IMG/VR virus record: IMGVR_UViG_3300035670_000037
Location: 1 to 64,000 of that record
Strand: one strand, 5' to 3'
DNA length: 64,000 bases
Origin: a virus
The first letter of the stretch is position 1; every line of letters begins with the position of its first letter. The notes beneath the pieces are model-generated. The model was given only the letters and a program-made list of their open reading frames with translations. It was not told the DNA's origin and ran no database searches. Shown piece by piece: positions 57,953 to 64,000 of the stretch. Made by a program: the position numbers and the translations under genes.

Positions 57953-58588
57953 TTATTTTATATTTAAAAGTCTGTCCACCCCTATGGCAAATCCTACTCC
58001 ACCTTCATATTCTCCACCTCCACAAACTTGTTTTGAACTTCCAAGAGCTTCGCAAGTTATTTCAAACCCTTTACCTTCTTTATAATAATCCAAACCTCTT
58101 TTTACATTAAAATGTAAATCAAATTTTTCTTTTGAAACTGATGTTAGTAATTTATAAGCTAACTCTGGTAAAATAAATCCACTTCCAATATAATCTGTTG
58201 TTGGATTTATGATTTCTACACCAATTTGTGTAAATTGTCTGTATCTACCCGCTTGAGGTTTCTCACCTCTAAAACATTCTTGAACATAAAATAACTTTAC
58301 GTCTTTTTCCATCTTAAAGGTTGTATTACTTAACTTTTGGATTACCGCCGTATATTCTGGTGCCAAACAAAGATTTCTATCACCTCTGTCTTTAAAATTA
58401 TACATGAGGTTATTATTTTCCTCACCTACTTTTCCCTCGAAAGTTTTTTGAGACTGTATAATAGGAATTGATATTTCTTTAAATCCCTCTGATTTAAGAA
58501 TATCAATCATCATATTGATATTATCTCTTTTTTTGTTTCCTAAAACAATTCTTGTTCCTTTATAACATGTTTCTTTAATTTCTTCCAT
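57953..58588 (-). CDS. hisS: Miniature histidyl-tRNA synthetase-like protein
   Basis: Class II catalytic core of 211 aa (bacterial HisRS about 420). GFKEISIPIIQSQKTFEGKV (motif 1 region), LCLAPEYTA (PEGTA block), FRGEKPQAGRYRQFTQIGVE (motif 2), NVKRGLDYYKEGKGFEIT (HisA), CGGGEYEGG and VGFAIGVDRLL (motif 3). The helical insertion between motif 2 and HisA is almost absent and the anticodon-binding domain is missing. HisZ regulators are also shortened but keep about 300 aa. With tRNA-His(GTG) at 373 a charging role is possible; conserved catalytic blocks argue for activity. Confidence 0.87.
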   Translation of the reverse strand: MEEIKETCYKGTRIVLGNKKRDNINMMIDILKSEGFKEISIPIIQSQKTFEGKVGEENNNLMYNFKDRGDRNLCLAPEYTAVIQKLSNTTFKMEKDVKLFYVQECFRGEKPQAGRYRQFTQIGVEIINPTTDYIGSGFILPELAYKLLTSVSKEKFDLHFNVKRGLDYYKEGKGFEITCEALGSSKQVCGGGEYEGGVGFAIGVDRLLNIK

Positions 58589-58590
58589 AT

Positions 58591-58809
58591 CTATAAAATA
58601 AAATAATTACTGTATTTAATTATAAAAGGTACATGTGAAAAATATGCATCATCTACTATTTCATAAGTGCTATTTTTTTCGTTAATACCTATTACAATAT
58701 ATTCAAAAGGAGTACCTACATTTATTACGTCATTATGTCTATAGTAAAGTCCTGCTACTCGTATGTTAATGACTTCTAATCCTAGTTTGTAAAGTATTTT
58801 ATATATCAT
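58591..58809 (-). CDS. Hypothetical protein, 72 aa
   Basis: Beta-rich small protein (VAGLYYRHNDVINVGTPFEY); the start MIYKILYKLGLE at ATG 58809 lies inside the end of the upstream gene. Unrecognised. Confidence 0.6.
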   Translation of the reverse strand: MIYKILYKLGLEVINIRVAGLYYRHNDVINVGTPFEYIVIGINEKNSTYEIVDDAYFSHVPFIIKYSNYFIL

Positions 58810-59143
58810 ATTCTTCAAAATAATTTTCTACTTGTTCAAATACCCATTCTGTTAGATAAGCCTGTAACTCATCATTATTTATATCTAATTTTATACCTCT
58901 GGATTTAAATATATTATTTACCGCATGAACAGCTTCGTGGGCAATTACTGCATTACTAGGTTTATTTATAAAATATATTTCATTGTAAGAAATATTATTT
59001 TCTTCTTTAAATATAACACAGGCATCCATAATATTTGTTAAATCAAAACCATATTCTTTATTTACTTTTTTCCAACTTTTTATTCGTGCTATACAAAGTT
59101 TTCCACCTAATATTGGTATATCTATTATCTTTTTATCTTTCAT
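58799..59143 (-). CDS. HExxH metallopeptidase-like phage protein, 114 aa
   Basis: SNAVIAHEAVHAVNNIFKSR carries HExxH near residue 70, with ELQAYLTEWVFEQVENYF 20 residues later. Paralogue of the protein at 6180, here with a shorter N-terminus. Overlaps both neighbours. Function unknown. Confidence 0.72.
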   Translation of the reverse strand: MKDKKIIDIPILGGKLCIARIKSWKKVNKEYGFDLTNIMDACVIFKEENNISYNEIYFINKPSNAVIAHEAVHAVNNIFKSRGIKLDINNDELQAYLTEWVFEQVENYFEEYDI

Positions 59144-59660
59144 TTAAAAAATTTAAAATTTTATTTGAAGTAAAGGATTGTTCACAGTCCGTAATCATAT
59201 TTATATCAGTATTGGAAGATACTATATTATAAATTTGTTCAGAAAATTCATTACTTTCTTCTTCAGTTTGATTTCTACCTTTTTCAACATAAGGTTTAGT
59301 TCTATTTAAAAATATATTAATATTATCGAATTTGTTTACTTCATGTAATACTATATTCTTAAAATCACTTGAGTTATCACCATATTTATAATTATAAAAC
59401 AATGATAGTATCAAAGGTCTATCTGTGATAATATATTGAACTTTATCTTTCAATCTAAACATTCTATGATGTTGTTTTGCAAATAAATACAATTCATTTT
59501 TAAAGGTTTCTGTCCTCTCTTCCCATACTAATTCTTTTGCGTATTCTGATACTATTTCTACGTCATATCCTTGCCATTTCATTAATGCGAATAATTCTGA
59601 TGCCAATGTACTTTTTCCTGTACCTGGAGCTCCTATTAAATTAATTACTGTAGTTTTCAT
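59133..59660 (-). CDS. P-loop ATPase/kinase (NadR-like, AAA_28), 175 aa
   Basis: INLIGAPGTGKSTLASELFA is a Walker A motif at the N-terminus; YIITDRPLILSLFYNY a Walker B-like strand; HEVNKFDNINIFLNRTKPY a lid region. This matches small P-loop kinases related to the NadR nicotinamide riboside kinase domain. With the NAD genes at 42-46 kb, a link to nicotinamide riboside phosphorylation is possible, but many phage members have no known substrate. Confidence 0.82.
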   Translation of the reverse strand: MKTTVINLIGAPGTGKSTLASELFALMKWQGYDVEIVSEYAKELVWEERTETFKNELYLFAKQHHRMFRLKDKVQYIITDRPLILSLFYNYKYGDNSSDFKNIVLHEVNKFDNINIFLNRTKPYVEKGRNQTEEESNEFSEQIYNIVSSNTDINMITDCEQSFTSNKILNFLNER

Positions 59661-59727
59661 ATATTAAATTTCTAAAGTTAGTTGTAAAAACTTCCAATCT
59701 GTCCCATCGGGATCTAAAAGATAATGT

Positions 59728-60138
59728 TTAAAGTTTATTTTTTCCATTTTCTTCTAACTCTTTTATTTTTTCTGTTAATATTTCAACATTCCTCTTCATT
59801 CTTTCCAATTCGTATTTATCATTTAGTAATTCTTTTTCCAAATACTCATCTCCTTTTTTATGTACCCATTTTATAATATCTTTCTCTGTCATTTCCAATA
59901 ACTCTAACGGAAGAGTATAATATTCTTGGTACGTAAAGTCTTCGTATGGAACATGATCGTTATTGTAATATGTGACAGTTTTACGATCCAAATCTATTTT
60001 TAAACTATACCATCCTAAAAAAGTTTCATAGTCATATTGAGTATTATAATCCAAATAAATATCTTTTTCACTTAACTCGCTGGCTTCTGTACTTACTACT
60101 ACTGTTACTTCCCAAAGTTTTTTTAAGTCTATTAACAT
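59728..60138 (-). CDS. Hypothetical protein with coiled-coil end, 136 aa
   Basis: Acidic, Tyr-rich middle and a C-terminal coiled coil (ELERMKRNVEILTEKIKELE). Unrecognised. Overlaps the next upstream gene by seven bases. The 67 bases between 59661 and 59727 hold nothing clear. Confidence 0.68.
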   Translation of the reverse strand: MLIDLKKLWEVTVVVSTEASELSEKDIYLDYNTQYDYETFLGWYSLKIDLDRKTVTYYNNDHVPYEDFTYQEYYTLPLELLEMTEKDIIKWVHKKGDEYLEKELLNDKYELERMKRNVEILTEKIKELEENGKNKL

Positions 60139-60464
60139 ATTTCTAAATTTTCAATTATATATTTTTCTATTTTTTTAAACTCTTTACCTTTCAACATTAT
60201 TTCATCTCCATTAACATATTTATAAATTTTTATTACATCTACTTCTTTAGAAATAAGATTACAGTCATCTTCTTTAGGAGAATCAGATGTTTCTTTATGA
60301 TACCATCTTTTATATTTAATATCTACGTGCATTTTTGACATATAATCTTTTCCACCTACATCAAACTCTAATTCAAATACTCTTGCATCATTATAATACT
60401 CATATCCTGAATTTGGAAATTCCTCGTAATCGGGAAACTCTTCAAAATGTACTTTCAATCCCAT
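60132..60464 (-). CDS. Hypothetical protein, 110 aa
   Basis: Acidic beta-rich protein (ARVFELEFDVGGKDYMSKMH), unrecognised. First gene behind the minus-strand promoter at 60483-60515. Confidence 0.68.
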   Translation of the reverse strand: MGLKVHFEEFPDYEEFPNSGYEYYNDARVFELEFDVGGKDYMSKMHVDIKYKRWYHKETSDSPKEDDCNLISKEVDVIKIYKYVNGDEIMLKGKEFKKIEKYIIENLEIC

Positions 60465-60482
60465 ATTTTCTAATTTTATTTT

Positions 60483-60515
60483 GCAAACATACGAAAAATT
60501 TTTGACATATGCAAA
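60483..60515 (-). promoter_or_regulatory. Bacteroidota-type promoter (minus strand)
   Basis: Inverted copy of the element at 481, 1668 and 40347: TTTG (60515-60512) and TATGTTTG (60490-60483). It lies inside the short gap between the methyltransferase stop at 60525 and the 110-aa gene. Confidence 0.85.
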
Positions 60516-60524
60516 TATATTATG

Positions 60525-61400
60525 TTAAAATTCTTTTAATTGATTGAAAATAAAAGCAATAACGTCTACCGTCCAACCATTTCCTAACATTTTATATCTC
60601 TGTGAGTTTGACACAATACTTGTGTAATTATCAGGAACTGTTTGCAATCTCTCACATTCTAACGGAGTAAGTCTTCTATAAGAATTAGTTCCGTTTATTA
60701 ATACTTTTGGATGCCTATTTCCGCCTTGCATTGTATCAAGAGTAGGGCTTTTACCGCTACTTGCATAAATCCTTTTTATAGAATCATTTCCGTTTATATC
60801 TAAAGCGTTTCCTATATGATGACAAATACTATTCTCATTAAACTCTTTTAATTCACATTCTCCATATTTAAAATCACCATCATCTTCTAAAATATCTTTT
60901 AATAATATGTTTTTATCTTCAATGGTAGTTGTAATAGGTATATTAGTCCAATATAATCTTTCCCTATTTTGTGCTGAAAATTTAGAAGAATTAATCAAAA
61001 TTGGTTCTACACCTAAATATTCTGATATAACATCTATATATTCTTTTTTCATTCTAACATTTTCTAAAAGAAAATATTTTGGATTTAAAGCATTTTTCAA
61101 TTTTACAAATTCAAAAAATAACCTAGATCTTGGATCTTCAAAATTCAACTGTTTTCCTGCAAAGCTAAATCCTTGACAGGGAGATCCTCCTATGAGTAAA
61201 TCTATAGTAGGTAATTCATTTATATTTATCTTTGTAATATCTCCTAACTGTATTGTATTTGGGTAATTATACTGTGTTACTTCTATTGCGTATTTATCTA
61301 TTTCTGACGCATAGTAATTGTCATATGATATACCTGCTTTATTTAAAGCTATTTGCCCACAACTCATACCATCAAAGGCACTTAATACATTTTTAATCAT
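60525..61400 (-). CDS. C5 cytosine DNA methyltransferase
   Basis: 291 aa. VLSAFDGMSCGQIAL (motif I), GGSPCQGFSFAG (catalytic PCQ, motif IV), FLLENVRM (ENV, motif VI), AQNRERLYWTN (motif VIII) and a short C-terminal RRLTPLECERLQTVP .. YKMLGNGWTV (motifs IX-X). Compact phage form in which the recognition domain is short. Probably modifies phage DNA to resist restriction. Followed by a promoter for the downstream genes. Confidence 0.93.
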   Translation of the reverse strand: MIKNVLSAFDGMSCGQIALNKAGISYDNYYASEIDKYAIEVTQYNYPNTIQLGDITKININELPTIDLLIGGSPCQGFSFAGKQLNFEDPRSRLFFEFVKLKNALNPKYFLLENVRMKKEYIDVISEYLGVEPILINSSKFSAQNRERLYWTNIPITTTIEDKNILLKDILEDDGDFKYGECELKEFNENSICHHIGNALDINGNDSIKRIYASSGKSPTLDTMQGGNRHPKVLINGTNSYRRLTPLECERLQTVPDNYTSIVSNSQRYKMLGNGWTVDVIAFIFNQLKEF

Positions 61401-61415
61401 ATTATTAATTAGTTA

Positions 61416-61910
61416 TTATATAAATTTATCATAAAACAATGTTTCGTGAGTAACTTTTTTTAAAAATGGTTTTAATTCTTTATATCTTTCTACAGAAAGT
61501 TGAAAACATTTCATCTCTTTTCTATTTGAAAGGCTACTATCAAATCTATTATGTGCTTCTGCTGATAAATATATAATATTAAAATCATCTGTTGCCACTT
61601 CTGGACTTAAAGATTTAGAAAGTATATGACATACTTCATATATGTTACCTGTTAGTTTAACATTTGTTTCTGCACATCTCTTTCTCGAAGCGATTTTAAT
61701 ATGTTTCTTAAAAAAATCAGGATAATCTTTTCTAATCTCTGCCCTAATACTTCTAGTTCTCTTTGTCTTATCAGATATTTCAGATTTTTTATTAAACTGT
61801 GAAGCATGATAAGGACATACTCTTTTTCCAAAAAACTCACTGTCTTTGTTTTTTATAGTAGTCCTTATCTTCACCATTTTTTCACAGTCAGGTATCTCAC
61901 ATTTATACAT
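61416..61910 (-). CDS. HNH nuclease-like protein, 164 aa
   Basis: Two Cys pairs at the N-terminus (CEIPDCEK and CPYHA) form a zinc site, followed by a basic helix and EVCHILSKSLSPEVATDDFN with YLSAEAHNRFD, an HNH-type core with His at CHI and HNR. Likely a phage-encoded DNA nuclease acting in replication, recombination or host DNA breakdown rather than a homing enzyme. Overlaps the next gene by eight bases. Confidence 0.8.
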   Translation of the reverse strand: MYKCEIPDCEKMVKIRTTIKNKDSEFFGKRVCPYHASQFNKKSEISDKTKRTRSIRAEIRKDYPDFFKKHIKIASRKRCAETNVKLTGNIYEVCHILSKSLSPEVATDDFNIIYLSAEAHNRFDSSLSNRKEMKCFQLSVERYKELKPFLKKVTHETLFYDKFI

Positions 61911-62520
61911 GATTTAATAATAATTTATAATTATATTTTATAATATCTTGGTTTTTATCTATAAAATTACATATAGGACATTCTTCTGGAGTCCATTTAG
62001 TAGTATAAGCATTTGTAGGTTTAAAAAACAATGTTTTCATTTGATTTAAATACTTTTGTTCATACTCAAATTGCATTACGTATGAGTATACTACTGCTTT
62101 AATCATATCTTCTGTGTAGGAATCTTTATAATAAAGAAACTCTGATATATAGAATAATAATTTTCCACCACCTGAAATATGTTTAAGTGCACCAATTTTT
62201 TTATACTGCTCGGTAACATACTCAAGTGTAAATTCCGCTAAAGGATGTATAGGTCTTTGGAACATATCTTTTATAATCTGTTCTCCTTTATCAGATAATC
62301 TTATTCTTTCCCAAGGTCTTGATTTTGCTCCTGTTTTTATATATTTAATGTAACCTGCTTCTTCTAGAATATCACATGGTAATTTACCACTCTCGGTGGT
62401 ATATTCAAATAAATAAGTTCTAATTATATCAGACACGTATTCATCTCCTGTGTTAAGTTTTAAGTATATTAATAGCCCTAATGTTGATGGGTTTATTTTT
62501 TCTTTTTCTAATATATTCAT
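61903..62520 (-). CDS. Winged-helix-like protein, 205 aa
   Basis: LEEAGYIKYIKTGAKSRPWE with RIRLSDKGEQIIKDM looks like the wing and recognition part of a winged-helix domain; a C-terminal EECPICNF Cys pair adds a possible zinc site. The position between helicase, exonuclease and nuclease genes suggests a replication initiator or helicase-loader role; inferred only. Confidence 0.66.
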   Translation of the reverse strand: MNILEKEKINPSTLGLLIYLKLNTGDEYVSDIIRTYLFEYTTESGKLPCDILEEAGYIKYIKTGAKSRPWERIRLSDKGEQIIKDMFQRPIHPLAEFTLEYVTEQYKKIGALKHISGGGKLLFYISEFLYYKDSYTEDMIKAVVYSYVMQFEYEQKYLNQMKTLFFKPTNAYTTKWTPEECPICNFIDKNQDIIKYNYKLLLNHV

Positions 62521-62861
62521 TACAATTTTTTTACTGCTTTAACATATAAATTATTTGGATATTTATCAAATAAATAAAGTGTTACAGGGCATAACCAAAC
62601 TACAAAATCTTCCATTTTTACAGAGTATGTTGCTCCTGATTCATCACTATATAACTTTTTTAAATGTAAATGCGTACTCTTTTTTTTATTAGAAAAATTA
62701 ATAATTACTTCATTACTGTACTTAGATAATTTGTCTAATAATAAATCTGCTCCATCTATCATTTCTAAAGCTTCTATAGGCATGTCATTATCTAACCATT
62801 CAGGCAGATCAATATACCATCTTCCTTCGTCTGTTTTATAAAATCTTTTTGTAAATTCCAT
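62520..62861 (-). CDS. Phage protein of the DUF6717-like type, 113 aa
   Basis: RFYKTDEGRWYIDLPEWLDN and LEMIDGADLLLDKLS are typical of a small family in T4-like and other phages; YDESG-type segment SDESGATYSVKMEDFVVWLC follows. Function unknown. One-base contact with its neighbours. Confidence 0.75.
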   Translation of the reverse strand: MEFTKRFYKTDEGRWYIDLPEWLDNDMPIEALEMIDGADLLLDKLSKYSNEVIINFSNKKKSTHLHLKKLYSDESGATYSVKMEDFVVWLCPVTLYLFDKYPNNLYVKAVKKL

Positions 62862-63374
62862 TTATAATTTTAAACCTTTTTTCTTGTATTTTAATAACAC
62901 CTCTGCGTTTCCTACAGCGTCATCTACAGGATTATGTGTATGTTCGGTATCTCGCATCCACTTCCATTTGAAATATAAGTTATTTTCATAACCACAAATC
63001 AAATCTGTAATTCTTCTACTAGACCATCCAAATGGGTTTTTACCTAAATACTTTATAAAATACCAATTGATCCATGATGCATCGAACCCATTGTTATCTG
63101 ATATTAAAGTAGGCTTACCATTAATGTTTTCTTTCAACCATTTTTCAAATAGTTCCATTACTTCTTTAGGATCGTCAAAAGTTTCATGTTCTTCTCTAGA
63201 GAATCCTGAAACAGCTAGTGCTTCTGGATCATATTCACTAGATATAGGTCTAGTCTTACCATAAAACGTTCGTTTTAAACCATCTTCTACTATGACTGCT
63301 CCAAAACATACCATACTATTTGTTCCTAGTAAATTTCCGTCTGCTTCTACGTCTACTACTACTAATTTTCCCAT
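62862..63374 (-). CDS. 3'-5' exonuclease, DEDDh family (RNase T/DnaQ-like)
   Basis: 170 aa. LVVVDVEADG (Exo I), ISDNNGFDASWINWYF (Exo II), HNPVDDAVGNAEVL (Exo III with His), in the expected order and spacing. It may trim RNA or DNA during replication. Three bases after the helicase gene in the same operon. Confidence 0.9.
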   Translation of the reverse strand: MGKLVVVDVEADGNLLGTNSMVCFGAVIVEDGLKRTFYGKTRPISSEYDPEALAVSGFSREEHETFDDPKEVMELFEKWLKENINGKPTLISDNNGFDASWINWYFIKYLGKNPFGWSSRRITDLICGYENNLYFKWKWMRDTEHTHNPVDDAVGNAEVLLKYKKKGLKL

Positions 63375-63377
63375 AAT

Positions 63378-64000
63378 TTAAAATATTAATTTATCTTCTG
63401 TTGAATCTTTTTCCATTTCTGACATAGTATTTATGTCATCTTTTTCCTCCTCATTTAAATACTGACAGTATAATTTTGGAGTACCATCGTCTAATCTTAC
63501 TTTTAAAAAGTCAAAATAAACTCGGTTATTACCTTTCAATCTAACATAGTCTTTTGGAGAAGCTTTATCCTCGTCGACAATGTGTTCTTCTAAATGCTCA
63601 TATCTCTTTCTATTAACTGTACAATATTTTTCCAAACCTGCTTTTTCGGGTATTACAGATGCAACTATAACGTCTGCATATTGTTGTAAAGCATCCGAAC
63701 CATAAATATATTCCGATGTAACTCTAAGATTAATAGGGTTAATATCTCTGGTTCTCCATAATCTTTCTATATCTCTATTTAATTGCCCTAAAACTATAAA
63801 AGTAAGTTTATTAGGGTAATCTAATTTAAGATTATTCATTACTTCCAATATTTCAAAAATAGCCTCTAATTTATTTGAACCTTTTGTAATACCTACGTGG
63901 TCTACGACAATAAATAACTGTTCTTTTTCTATATTTTCTTCTATATATTTTCTACATACATAATCAAATTCCGTAGGAGATAGTGATTTTTCTACTGTTA
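63378..64000 (-). CDS. Replicative helicase, DnaB/RecA-like, C-terminal part
   Basis: The frame stays open to the window edge, so the 5' part is outside. EKEQLFIVVDHVGITKG is the Walker B strand region, TFIVLGQLNRDIERLW matches the DnaB sensor (LSQLNR), SEYIYGSDALQQYADVI and VRLKGNNRVYFDFLKVRLD the motif 4/5 end. Hexameric helicase that unwinds DNA at the fork, working with the polymerase at 4 kb. Confidence 0.85.
   Translation of the reverse strand, partial: TVEKSLSPTEFDYVCRKYIEENIEKEQLFIVVDHVGITKGSNKLEAIFEILEVMNNLKLDYPNKLTFIVLGQLNRDIERLWRTRDINPINLRVTSEYIYGSDALQQYADVIVASVIPEKAGLEKYCTVNRKRYEHLEEHIVDEDKASPKDYVRLKGNNRVYFDFLKVRLDDGTPKLYCQYLNEEEKDDINTMSEMEKDSTEDKLIF

Overview
The window looks like part of the genome of a large, AT-rich, double-stranded DNA phage of a Bacteroidota (Flavobacterium/Bacteroides-like) host. 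Three things support this: several promoters of the Bacteroidota type (TTTG, about 20 bases, TAnnTTTG); secreted and lipid-anchored proteins with signal peptides of the host phylum (cleavage before AQ, LINC lipobox); and a phage gene set (family B polymerase, DnaB-type helicase, ThyX, T4-endonuclease-V-like glycosylase, RtcB, phage-type methyltransferases) packed with small overlapping genes of unknown function. No capsid, portal, terminase or tail gene is recognisable here, so this is an early/replication/host-takeover region. Whether the phage is crAss-like cannot be decided from this window.

Layout. 1-1.6 kb: tRNA cluster (Ile partial, Gly, His, Glu, Met, Arg, Met/Ile2) separated by structured non-coding spacers. 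1.7-6.6 kb: thymidylate synthase ThyX, GIY-YIG endonuclease, SLOG-type nucleotide-binding protein, compact family B DNA polymerase ending in a clamp-binding motif, HExxH protein. 6.6-7.7 kb: gene-free AT-rich segment with 21-bp direct repeats (origin candidate), a promoter and a twin-hairpin leader. 7.7-21.4 kb: small genes, tandem paralogue families, membrane and secreted proteins, more tRNAs, and two structured RNA regions. 21.4-22.5 kb: a circularly permuted (two-piece) tmRNA followed by a miniature GluRS-like synthetase. 22.5-41.8 kb: hypothetical genes, a zinc aminopeptidase-like protein, an outer-membrane-like protein, DenV-like glycosylase, radical SAM protein, Bacteroidota-phage paralogue families, and a second copy of the large RNA carrying an HNH gene inside it. 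41.8-45.8 kb: MT-A70 methyltransferase, macro-domain protein, NAMPT-like and PRPP-synthetase-like enzymes (NAD metabolism / counter-defence). 46.8-49 kb: an integron-type gene cassette array with at least four attC-like sites. 49.2-53.1 kb: CCA-adding enzyme, a primase-like protein, RtcB ligase. 53.2-64 kb, minus strand: a giant protein with duplicated HExxH domains, then nuclease-like protein, MazG-like, miniature HisRS-like synthetase, P-loop kinase, C5 cytosine methyltransferase, HNH protein, DEDD exonuclease and the C-terminal part of a DnaB-type helicase.

How it fits together. A recurring theme is control of translation and tRNA: about ten normal tRNA genes without encoded CCA, a CCA-adding enzyme, RtcB, a tmRNA, two aminoacyl-tRNA synthetases reduced to their catalytic domains, and four tRNA-like genes with normal acceptor and D arms but abnormal anticodon arms. 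A second theme is defence evasion (two DNA methyltransferases, NAD/ADP-ribose enzymes, MazG-like). A third is mobility: a GIY-YIG gene, HNH genes and the cassette array. The most unusual items are the cassette array, the permuted tmRNA, the anticodon-blind synthetases with odd tRNAs, the duplicated large RNA, and an 11-base word found 13 times (7 exact) on the plus strand only.
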